A stretch of DNA of 5,674 nt. Origin: Candidatus Schekmanbacteria bacterium. GTDB lineage: Bacteria; CSSED10-310; JACPHN01. The position numbers and the translations under genes were made by a program. The notes below the pieces were generated by a model. The model did no database searches. It was given only the letters and a program-made list of their open reading frames with translations, and was not told where the DNA came from. Shown here one piece after another: positions 1 through 5,371 of the stretch (its first letter is position 1; the number at the start of each line of letters is the position of its first letter). The stretch covers positions 1 through 5,674 of the forward strand of contig JACPHN010000201.1 in NCBI GenBank assembly GCA_016188575.1, in the 5' to 3' direction.

Positions 1-1
1 C

Positions 2-109
2 GACATTCAGGTTGGACTTGTACTCAAGATCGAAGCGCATGAGCTAAAATATACCATGATCGCCCATCTAATGCAAGAGAGAGAAGAGCCGCTTCCTCCC
101 CAGGGCTAA
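2..109 (+). CDS. Possible C-terminal end of an upstream gene (partial)
   Basis: One frame is open from the window edge to a TAA at 107-109 and reads as a charged, helix-like tail (for example IEAHELKYTMIAHLMQEREE), ending in PLPPQG. The last residues and the stop codon come from the REP-like hairpin at 98-118, so the hairpin may have replaced the natural end of the gene. I do not recognise a family. A second frame also ends early, at TAA 45-47, so this assignment rests only on amino-acid composition and is weak. Confidence 0.3.
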   Translation, partial: DIQVGLVLKIEAHELKYTMIAHLMQEREEPLPPQG

Positions 110-118
110 AGCCCGGGG
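98..118. repeat. REP-like GC-rich hairpin
   Basis: CCCC (98-101) pairs with GGGG (115-118), and GGGCT (103-107) pairs with AGCCC (110-114), with A102 bulged and an AA loop. It is followed by a degenerate second stem around a TTCG loop (129-142). There is no T-run, so it looks more like an interspersed palindromic repeat than an intrinsic terminator. It supplies the stop of the upstream frame, and the GTG assigned as the next gene's start (138) lies inside its right part. Confidence 0.5.
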
Positions 119-137
119 CAACCGCGGCGAGACTTCG

Positions 138-440
138 GTGTGTCTGTCGCTGCTATTGGTACTGGCAGTAGCATCACCTCCGAAGGCAGCGCAGGAGATG
201 CCGCTTTTGTGGGCGAAAGCGGCGGGCGGCGCGGGGTGGGATTGGGTCGCCGACGTGGTCGAGGCACCGAACGGCGACGTCCTGATCACCGGCAGATTCG
301 ACCAGGACATCACGTTCGGTGCGGGCGAGAGCCATGAGACGGTGTTGCATAAGTCGGGCCCGGGGCAATTCGAGATGTTCGTCGCGAGACTTGCGGCGGC
401 AGACGGCACGCTGATGTGGGCCAGGCAGGCCGAGGGTTGA
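138..440 (+). pseudogene. 5' fragment of IS607-interrupted secreted repeat-protein gene
   Basis: This encodes the N-terminal 99 residues of a protein continued at 2873. A GTG start gives MCLSLLLVLAVAS followed by PPKAAQE, which looks like a signal peptide, so export is inferred. The start is uncertain: there is no clear ribosome binding site, it lies in a REP-like repeat, and the frame stays open upstream to 69. From W25 a repeat unit begins: LLWAKAAGG, then NGDVLITGRF, TFGAGE, and FVARLAAADGTLMWA starting the next unit. The same signatures recur in the 3' fragment. The family resembles the large secreted proteins with WAK..G...TG.F...TFG.GE repeats (SBBP/beta-propeller-like). Function is unknown. 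The TGA at 438-440 is made by the first bases of the inserted IS607 element, so this is a truncated gene rather than a real small protein. Confidence 0.7.
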
Positions 441-465
441 CAGCAGTTCAGAAAATCAGTAGACT
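437..465 (+). promoter_or_regulatory. Sigma70-type promoter at IS607 left end, driving tnpA
   Basis: A perfect -35 hexamer TTGACA (437-442) begins at the first base of the element. It is followed by a 17-bp spacer and a -10 hexamer TAGACT (460-465; four of six matches to TATAAT). The predicted transcription start is near 472, downstream of ATG 469, which favours the GTG at 493 as the tnpA start. The -10 box overlaps the subterminal GTAGAC motif (459-464), so TnpA binding at the end could repress its own gene; that is inference. Confidence 0.55.
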
Positions 466-477
466 CAGATGCACTTT

Positions 478-483
478 GGGGGA
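478..483 (+). promoter_or_regulatory. Ribosome binding site for tnpA (GTG start at 493)
   Basis: GGGGGA lies 9 bases before GTG 493. The alternative ATG 469 has no comparable purine-rich sequence in front and precedes the predicted transcription start. This is the basis for choosing the shorter protein. Confidence 0.5.
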
Positions 484-492
484 CTTTTCGAC

Positions 493-1134
493 GTGGACAG
501 GTGGTACGCACCTCGTGATGCGGCTCGTTTGCTGGGCGTGACCGTCAAGACCATCCAGCGCTGGGATCAGACGGGTTTGATCCGGTGCGAACGCACGCCT
601 ACAGGAAAGCGCCGAATTCCCGAAACGGAAATCCAGCGTCTGCAAAATATGGCGCGACCTGCTCGTCGACGGCTTGCTCTCTACGCTCGTGTTTCATCAC
701 ATGAGCAGAAGGCCAAAGGAGATCTTGGCCGACAGCTTGAGCGCCTCAAATGTGAGGCTACGGCACGAGGCGAGGTGGTTGCTGAGATTGCTGAAGTGGG
801 CAGCGGGCTGAACGATGGACGTCAAGGATTGCACCGGATACTTGGCATGATTGCGGATGGGATCTGTGACGGGATTTTGGTCGAACATGCCGATCGGCTC
901 AGTCGGTTTGGCTTTCGCTACTTGGAAGCTTTTGCCAAGACTCATGGAGCGGAAATTCAAGTCGTCGAACGGTCTCGTCCTGGAGAGCTTGAAAAAGAGC
1001 TCGTGGATGATATGATTTCCATCGTTTCCTCGTTTGCGGGTAAGCTGTATGGAATGCGCAGCGAGAAGCGACGGCAGATCAAAGCAACGATCAAGTCCGT
1101 TTTGATGGACGACACGCTCATCAAGCAAGATTGA
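493..1134 (+). CDS. tnpA: IS607-family transposase TnpA (serine recombinase)
   Basis: This is the transposase of the IS607 element, a serine recombinase that excises the element as a circle and integrates it at GG dinucleotides. With the GTG start the protein is 213 aa, normal for the family. Residues about 6-50 form a MerR-like winged helix-turn-helix (PRDAARLLGVTVKTIQRWDQ, then the wing around PTGKRRIPETEI), placed N-terminal to the catalytic domain as is characteristic of IS607. The catalytic domain starts at YARVSSHEQK; Ser68 is the predicted nucleophile and Arg66 lies next to it. The second arginine motif is DRLSRFG (Arg135, Arg138), and the C-terminal helix carries SFAGKLYGMRS. No frameshift or missing key residue is seen, so the gene appears functional. 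It is followed by tnpB after three bases, so the two are probably co-transcribed and translationally coupled. ATG 469 is an alternative start adding 8 residues. Confidence 0.93.
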   Translation: MDRWYAPRDAARLLGVTVKTIQRWDQTGLIRCERTPTGKRRIPETEIQRLQNMARPARRRLALYARVSSHEQKAKGDLGRQLERLKCEATARGEVVAEIAEVGSGLNDGRQGLHRILGMIADGICDGILVEHADRLSRFGFRYLEAFAKTHGAEIQVVERSRPGELEKELVDDMISIVSSFAGKLYGMRSEKRRQIKATIKSVLMDDTLIKQD

Positions 1135-1918
1135 CGGATGCAAATAACGGCGAGTAGTCGCATTCTGGATCCTACGCTCGATTCAAAACTGGGCGGTATC
1201 GCGAAATACCTCTCGCGGTTGGAGCGTCTGTACTTTGTGGACCGGCATGTCCGTGGCAAAGAGGTCAAGGCATTAAAGAAGGCCTATATCAAACTTTACG
1301 GCATTACTGCGCGGCAGTTCAATGCAATCCGCGTCAGTATTGACGGAGTCGTCAAGAGCTATCGCGAAGGACTAAAAGGACGTGTGGAAGATATCGAGAA
1401 TCGAGTCGCCGTTCTAAAAAGAAGGATCGCTGATCTCGAAAAGAAGCTTCGCGCTGAGCAAAGGAATCCTGATCGAGACCTGAAACGCTGCCAAGGCTTG
1501 CGATTCGCGTTCCATCAGAAGAAGCGTCGCTTGGGAATGCTCCAGTCTCGATTGACAATGGCCAAGAAAGATCTCGCGACAGGCAAAGTCCGGTTTTGTT
1601 TTGGTGGCAGAAAGCTTTTTGGTGCCCAAAACCATCTCAAGCAAAACGGTCTTGCTTCTCACCACGCATGGCGCCTGCGTTGGCGACAGGTTCGTTGCGG
1701 TGGCTTCTTTTGCCTTGGATCCAAGGGAGAAACGGCGGGCAATCAGACTTGCGTCATCAACCAAGATCTTACCAGTGTGCGTCTGCGGGTCCCACCAGCC
1801 TTGGAGGGGCAGCTTGGCGGCGCCTACCTGTCGCTGCCTGTAAGGTTTTCCTACGGTCGAGAGCAGCTTGTAGCGGCATTGCAATGTGGCCAAGCGATCA
1901 GTTATCGGATTTGTCGAG

Positions 1919-2061
1919 GCAAAAAGGGCGTCGGCCGAATGTCCTGGTATCAAGCCTGCACCCGAAGCCGTCCCAGTTGCCCAAAAGCCGCCTGGGATGC
2001 GAGTTGTGCAAGGATGGGCGCAGCAAGAGTGTAAACCACATTCGGCCGACGCCGCAAAAAG
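1919..2061. repeat. 8-bp target-site duplication flanking MITE copy A
   Basis: GCAAAAAG at 1919-1926 is repeated at 2054-2061. One copy belongs to the original tnpB coding sequence (Gly-Lys-Lys region); keeping just one restores the TnpB frame. A ninth base (G at 1927 and 2062) also matches, but 1927 is part of the inverted repeat. Confidence 0.8.
1927..2053 (+). mobile_element. MITE-like element, copy A (in tnpB)
   Basis: This 127-bp non-coding element has perfect 16-bp terminal inverted repeats, GGCGTCGGCCGAATGT at 1927-1942 and its complement at 2038-2053. It is flanked by the exact 8-bp direct repeat GCAAAAAG (1919-1926 and 2054-2061), read as a target-site duplication. Inside are nested stems: CTGCACCC (1956-1963) with GGGCGCAG (2016-2023), one mismatch; and TCCCAG (1971-1976) with CTGGGA (1992-1997). 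It encodes no plausible protein. About 88% identity to copy B at 4432-4557, by hand alignment (14 substitutions, one gap). Ends starting with GG and 8-bp duplications are shared by several IS families (ISL3, IS1595, IS256 types), so the mobilising transposase cannot be named. Confidence 0.88.
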
Positions 2062-2589
2062 GAGCGCTGGTACGTACATGCGTCAACCGAGCGAAGCGAT
2101 GTTGCGTTGGCCACCAACCGACAAGCGGGCGCGATCGGAATTGACCTGAACGTGGACCATGTGGCGGTAGCCGAAACGGATCGATTCGGCAATCCGTTGC
2201 TCCTTACGGCGCTGGCCCTGGTTCTATGGGGAAGGCGCAAGCAGCAGATTCTCGCGCAGATTGGGGACATCTGCGCAGGCATCGTGCATAAGGCCTTTGT
2301 CGCAGGCAAGCCGCTGGTCATCGAAGCGCTTGACTTCGCGAAAAAGAAGGCTCGTCTTCGGGACATGGGGCCGAAACAAGCGCGAAAACTGTCCAGCTTT
2401 GTCTACCGCACATTCGATCAGATGCTGCATTCGCGGGCGCAAAAGGCGGGAGTAGAAGTGATTACGGTGAATCCCGCGTTTACGAGCATCATCGGAGAGA
2501 CGAATTGGCAGCAACCACTTGGAGTTAGTATTCACGTCGCGGCCGCGCTTGTGATTGCGCGGCGCGGTCTCGCTTTTCGAGAAACGCCC

Positions 2590-2894
2590 AAGCGCCATGT
2601 CGCCACCGGGGGACCTGTAAGGATCCGCTCGGAGCACGTGTGGCGCTGGTGGGGGCGTTTCTTGGCTCGGCGGCGTCAAGAACGCGCTCGGAGTCGCGCG
2701 AAAGCGCGACGCTTGGCTGCACCTGCTTTCCGCAAGGGGAGTAAGGCCGGCCTTGGCGGCAATCTCCGGAAAGCCGGTGCAAGTCCGGCCGCAAGTCGGG
2801 AAAGCTGTTCGCCCGGCGATGAAGACAGCGTGGTTATCAACGATGTCCACGTTTGTCTACCTTTCTAGGAACGGTAGTGCGGCCTTCGTGAAGG
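2590..2894 (+). ncRNA. Predicted omega/reRNA region at IS607 right end plus flanking guide
   Basis: TnpB guide RNAs come from the 3' part of tnpB and the right end of the element, with the guide copied from the DNA just outside. Here the segment is rich in hairpins: GTCGCGC-GAAA-GCGCGAC (2693-2710), a perfect 7-bp stem with a GNRA loop; and GCCGG (2773-2777) with CCGGC (2785-2789). The element ends at 2872, so the guide would begin after the GG at about 2875 (TAGTGCGGCC...). The limits given are approximate. This is placement by family knowledge; no conserved RNA motif was confirmed, and the matching TnpB is broken. Confidence 0.4.
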
Positions 2895-4276
2895 CACTGG
2901 CCCTCCTGGGCAGCGACGGATCCTTCGCCATCACGGGAGAGTACCGGGGGACACCAGTCTTCGGCCCGGGCGAGGGGAAACAGGTATCGTTGCCACCCAG
3001 TTACGTCGCCATGCCGTTCGTCGCTGCTTTTGACCCCAGTGGCAAGGCGGTCTGGGCGGTGGCCGCGGTGAGCACCGAGGACAGCTCGGCCATGGCGTTG
3101 GCAACTGACTCCTCTGCTGGTCGCCTCTGCACCGCGGGTGGCTTCCAGGGCGCGGTGACCTTCGGAAAGGGCGAAGAACACGAGACGACGCTCACCACCG
3201 ACGATTGGGGCTATAACTTCATGGACGTATTCCTGGCTTGCTTCAACATCGTGGACGGTACCCTGCTCTGGGCAAAGGATGCCGGCAACAACCGGAGCTC
3301 CCGTGCCGAGGGCCTGGCCATCGAGCCGTCGACTGGGACTCTCGTCGCCACCGGAACGTTTCACGAAGAGGCCACCTTTGGATCCGGTGAGCCAGGGGAG
3401 ACGACTCTCCAGACGCTCGGGAACAGTAACCAGGGCGCGTTTCTGGCGCGGGTCGACGCAGCGACCGGTATGCTTCGCCACGCCATCGTCGTCGCCGAGG
3501 CTCCGAGGATCATGGGCGTCCATGCGCTGGTTGCAGAGGACGATGGGGAGGGCATGTTGTTTGTCCGGTCCGACATGATCTATACCAGCCCATGCACGCT
3601 CGCACCCGGAACGCCGGGTCAAGTCGATGTAGACAACGACGGTAACGGCATTCTGGTGGCAGGTCTCCGCTGTCCGGCCAATGGGAGCTGTACGGTTTCC
3701 GAGTACAATGACCTCAAGACGGGGAATTCCTTGGCCCTCGAGGCTGCATTCACGCTATTCGGTGGCGACATGGACAAGCTGAGGGGGACCGCGACTGTCG
3801 ACCCCGGGGGCCAGGTCTGCGGGAGCTCGTGGAATGCCTATTCCGTCGACACGGTGCATATCACGCTGCGACTCGGTGTGCCAGGAGAGTGTAAGGCAAG
3901 TATCATCGGCGGGCTGTACGATTTGGCGGATGTCCTCGCGGCCAAGACCGCGCCGTCGTCGCGGTCCACTCCAGAACAGCTCGTGATGGCTGGGAGTTAC
4001 GCCAATGGAGCCTTTTACCCGAGCCCTCAGCTCGGGCGGCGCCTGCCGTCGCCAGCAGGGGGGACCGACGTTTTCGTCGTTCGCTACGGCTCCGGACCGC
4101 TGATGCCAACGCCAACACCGACCGCCGCGGATCCGACGCCCACGGCGACACCGAAAGGAGCTCCGGCCGAGGTTCCTGCTCCGTCAGCCTTCGGCCTGAT
4201 TTTGGCGATCGCGTTCGCGGGTGCCTGCCTCCGGGCGATCACGCTCCGGGCTGCCCGTCGATCCGGCCTCACGTAA
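2873..4276 (+). pseudogene. 3' fragment of IS607-interrupted secreted repeat-protein gene
   Basis: This continues the gene begun at 138 and supplies 467 residues; the repaired protein would be about 566 aa. The frame is open leftward into the IS, but there is no credible start there. Repeat units are visible: SAAFVKALALL...FAITGEY...FGPGEG; a weaker one at VWAVAAVS...GGF...VTFGKGE; then LLWAKDAGNN...LVATGTF...ATFGSGE; later units are degenerate. The C-terminus has a Pro/Thr linker (PTPTPTAADPTPTATP), then EVPAPSAFG, a hydrophobic stretch (LILAIAFAGACLRAI) and a basic end (TLRAARRSG). This tripartite tail resembles a PEP-CTERM-type sorting or membrane-anchor signal, though the motif is not canonical. 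The protein was therefore probably exported and surface-held, with a beta-propeller-like body. No enzymatic motif was recognised. Without its signal peptide the fragment is probably not functional. TAA at 4274-4276 ends it, convergent with the Uma2 gene. Confidence 0.72.
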
Positions 4277-4423
4277 TGCGGCCAGCTCTGCGCGAAGCCG
4301 CTCGAGCTACGCCTCGGCATGATCAGCACGCGCCGCCTCCATGGCGGCTCGCTCCGCCTCCGTCCGTGCCAGCGCCTCCTGCCAGCGGGTCCGCTCCTCC
4401 GCCCGCCTCGCCTGCTCGGCCTC

Positions 4424-4565
4424 GGTTTTCGGGCATCGGACGAATGTCCCGGTCTCAAGCCTGCACCCGAACCCGTCCCAGGCGCCCAAAAGCCGCCTGG
4501 GATGCGAGATGTCCAGGATGGGCGCAGCAAAAGTGTAGAGCACATTCGTCCGATGCCGGATTTCG
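4424..4565. repeat. 8-bp target-site duplication flanking MITE copy B (one mismatch)
   Basis: GGTTTTCG (4424-4431) and GGATTTCG (4558-4565) differ at one base. Keeping one copy and removing the other with the element restores the Uma2 frame (AK-S/T-EAEQ). The mismatch suggests this insertion is older than copy A, whose duplication is exact, although one base difference is weak evidence. Confidence 0.7.
4432..4557 (+). mobile_element. MITE-like element, copy B (in Uma2 pseudogene)
   Basis: This 126-bp copy has the same orientation on the + strand as copy A, so it lies antisense to the Uma2 gene. Its 16-bp terminal inverted repeats are perfect: GGCATCGGACGAATGT at 4432-4447 and its complement at 4542-4557. 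It is flanked by GGTTTTCG (4424-4431) and GGATTTCG (4558-4565), an 8-bp duplication with one mismatch. Internal stems are stronger than in copy A: TCCCAGGCG (4476-4484) with CGCCTGGGA (4494-4502), 9 bp; and CTGCACCC (4461-4468) with GGGCGCAG (4520-4527), one mismatch. Its insertion shifts the reading frame of the Uma2 coiled-coil tail. It has no coding capacity of its own. Confidence 0.88.
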
Positions 4566-5166
4566 CCCGCTCCTCCTGCCTCCGCGCCACGGCGACGGCT
4601 TCCTCCATTCGCGGCACCGGCCCGCCGGTCTCGGGGTCCACCACCCGCAACAGCGTCTCCTCGGGGCTGAGGATCACGCCCAGCTCCGCGCTTTGCCAGG
4701 TCCCATCCACCTGTAGCGCGCTCCGGCGATAGCGTCCCCCCTCGAGCACGAGCGCCTGAAGCCGGGGCTCGAGATACTCCGCCAGCCGCTCGTAGAGGAG
4801 GCGGTTCGCCTCGTGATCCTCCAGCCACGTGCTCTTGGAGGTGACTTCGATCACCAGGCAGGGGGCGGCGCGTTCCTCCCACAGCTTGTAGCTACGCCGA
4901 TCGCGCTTGTGGACACCCTTGACGGCGAAAACATCCGGCGACCGGACGGCCGAGGGATTGCCTTCCTCATGGTAGAAGAGCATGTTGGCCGCGACATAGA
5001 TGCGCTCCGCGGCGCGAAACACGTACACCGCAGCGCGAGGCGCAGATAGAGGATAGCCTCGATATGAGAATCGGTCTCGCCGATGGGCTTGCTGTCCGAA
5101 TCGGGGTAGTCGATCGCGGGCGCCGCGACCGGCGGCACACCCGCCAGCACGCGAGTCATGCTCGAT

Positions 5167-5172
5167 CCTCCT
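5167..5172 (-). promoter_or_regulatory. Ribosome binding site of the Uma2 gene
   Basis: On the minus strand AGGAGG lies 7 bases before ATG 5159. It fixes the original start upstream of the frameshift, showing that the longer downstream frame opening at 5028 is not an independent gene. Confidence 0.75.
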
Positions 5173-5220
5173 GAGGCGGTCGCGCGATATCGGCAGCCGG
5201 CTCGGGCTTTACGCTATTAA

Positions 5221-5254
5221 GGGAAGGCGCCCCGCGCAATGCGCGAGCGCTCCC
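5221..5254. repeat. GC-rich imperfect hairpin
   Basis: GGGA (5221-5224) pairs with TCCC (5251-5254), GCGC (5227-5230) with GCGC (5247-5250), and CGCGC (5233-5237) with GCGCG (5241-5245) around an AAT loop. The inner side bulges are small. It lacks a T-run on either strand. It may be a factor-independent stop for the leftward transposase transcript or an interspersed palindrome. Confidence 0.5.
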
Positions 5255-5300
5255 TAAGTCCACCGGCCCGCGGCCGACTTTGCTCGGTTGCGTCCAGCTT

Positions 5301-5345
5301 GTGCCAGACGCATCCCTGGGACACGCCTGTGAGGGGTGCCAGACG
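5301..5345. repeat. 10-bp direct repeat GTGCCAGACG, 35-bp period
   Basis: GTGCCAGACG occurs at 5301-5310 and again at 5336-5345, just downstream of the transposase stop (minus-strand sense). It could be a subterminal binding repeat of that insertion sequence, but two short copies are weak evidence. Confidence 0.4.
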
Positions 5346-5371
5346 TTATGGTGGAGGGTCTCTGCCGCTTT

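Larger units (their letters stand above)
1138..2868 (+). pseudogene. tnpB: TnpB (RuvC-like RNA-guided nuclease family), broken by MITE
   Basis: This is the accessory protein of the IS607 element. TnpB proteins are compact RNA-guided nucleases, ancestors of Cas12, that help their transposon persist. The N-terminal part (1138-1926, 263 codons) has the helical region with GITARQFNAIR, a coiled coil near residues 80-105, and a beta-rich part with VRFCFGGRKLFGAQ, LGSKGETAGNQ and FSYGREQLVAALQ. The C-terminal part has RuvC-I GIDLNVDHVAVAETD (Asp codon 2143), RuvC-II LVIEALDF (Glu codon 2323) and a RuvC-III-like SIHVAAALVIARRG. A 127-bp MITE at 1927-2053 adds a TAA at 2032-2034. Removing the MITE plus one 8-bp repeat (135 bp) rejoins RGKK to ERWYVHA in frame and gives 531 aa. 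The C-terminus is long (about 100 residues after RuvC-III), basic, and ends 4 bases before the element end. There is no CxxC zinc knuckle, and His replaces the usual RuvC-III Asp (codon 2533). This matches the TnpB-related subgroup as I remember it. As it stands only an N-terminal product of 298 aa without RuvC could be made. Confidence 0.9.
437..2872 (+). mobile_element. IS607-family insertion sequence, complete, with nested MITE
   Basis: The element carries an IS607 serine-recombinase gene (tnpA) and a tnpB gene in the usual order, 3 bases apart. Boundaries were set by repairing the host gene. GG lies at both junctions (435-436 and 2873-2874); removing one GG and everything between joins GAG to GGT in frame. 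The repaired repeat then has 28 residues from its Trp through the TG motif, the same as the first repeat unit. Insertion at GG with no longer target duplication is known for IS607. GTAGAC occurs 22 bases inside the left end (459-464) and, inverted, 12 bases inside the right end (2855-2860); these could be TnpA binding motifs, but are short. Length is 2,436 bp, of which 135 bp are the later MITE and its duplicated target. Confidence 0.85.
4307..5159 (-). pseudogene. Uma2-family (DUF820) putative restriction-endonuclease-like protein, degenerate
   Basis: ATG 5159 is preceded by AGGAGG with 7-base spacing, and the N-terminus (MTRVLAGVPPVAAPAIDYPD) is typical of Uma2. This family has a PD-(D/E)XK nuclease fold; its cellular role is unclear and it is often multicopy. 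Core motifs remain: RIYVAANMLFYHEEGNPSAV, SPDVFAVKGV (catalytic-type Asp) and CLVIEVTSKST (catalytic-type Glu), then a coiled-coil tail rich in Glu, Ala and Arg. Lesions: (1) a frameshift near 5029-5033, where ALR leaves frame and VYVFRAAERIYV is in another frame; (2) the usual GV.EYFLFDPL strand is missing between YERL and AEYLEP, an in-frame loss of roughly 12 codons by family memory; (3) MITE copy B at 4432-4557 shifts the tail frame; (4) TAG 4307-4309 may be premature, since LERLRAELAALR follows it in frame. Removing the MITE and one flank copy rejoins EERAK to EAEQARRAEE. Confidence 0.85.
5160..5371. other. Intergenic region between Uma2 pseudogene and partial transposase
   Basis: No convincing gene was found here. 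It holds the Uma2 ribosome binding site (5167-5172), a GC-rich hairpin (5221-5254) and a 10-bp direct repeat (5301-5310 and 5336-5345). The far end of the IS1380-like element should lie in this stretch, but I could not fix its inverted repeat. No clear promoter for the Uma2 gene was identified. Confidence 0.6.

Noticed and set aside
1-60. Promoter before the 138 gene (TTGGAC at 12-17, TAAAAT at 45-50)
   Set aside because: The spacing is 27 bases, too long for a sigma70 promoter, and the region may be coding.
1927-2053. MITE copy as a self-splicing or spliced intron in tnpB
   Set aside because: Copy B lies antisense to its host gene and both copies have flanking direct repeats, which fits DNA transposition. 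No group I or II intron core was seen.
1927-2053. Small protein encoded by the MITE on the minus strand
   Set aside because: Both copies can be read as Gly/Arg/Leu-rich peptides, but frame and stops differ between copies, there is no start or ribosome binding site, and the frames only pass through from the host genes.
2771-2830. Resemblance to a cobalamin riboswitch core (GCCGGTGCAAGTCCGGC)
   Set aside because: There is no B12-box-like segment nearby, no downstream cobalamin gene, and the position inside the IS607 right end is better explained as part of the TnpB guide-RNA scaffold.
2107-2868. Separate gene encoding the RuvC half of TnpB
   Set aside because: It would need a TTG start with no ribosome binding site at the right distance. 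Removing the MITE joins it in frame to the N-terminal half, so it is treated as the second half of a broken gene.
2753-2872. Start of the downstream repeat-protein frame inside the IS (TTG 2753)
   Set aside because: The residues before 2873 are IS607 right-end DNA unlike the repeat family, and the frame matches the 5' fragment only from 2873.
4276-4732. Plus-strand frames across 4276-4732
   Set aside because: They are antisense shadows of the GC-rich Uma2 coiled coil and the MITE, with Pro/Arg/Ala composition and no recognisable family.
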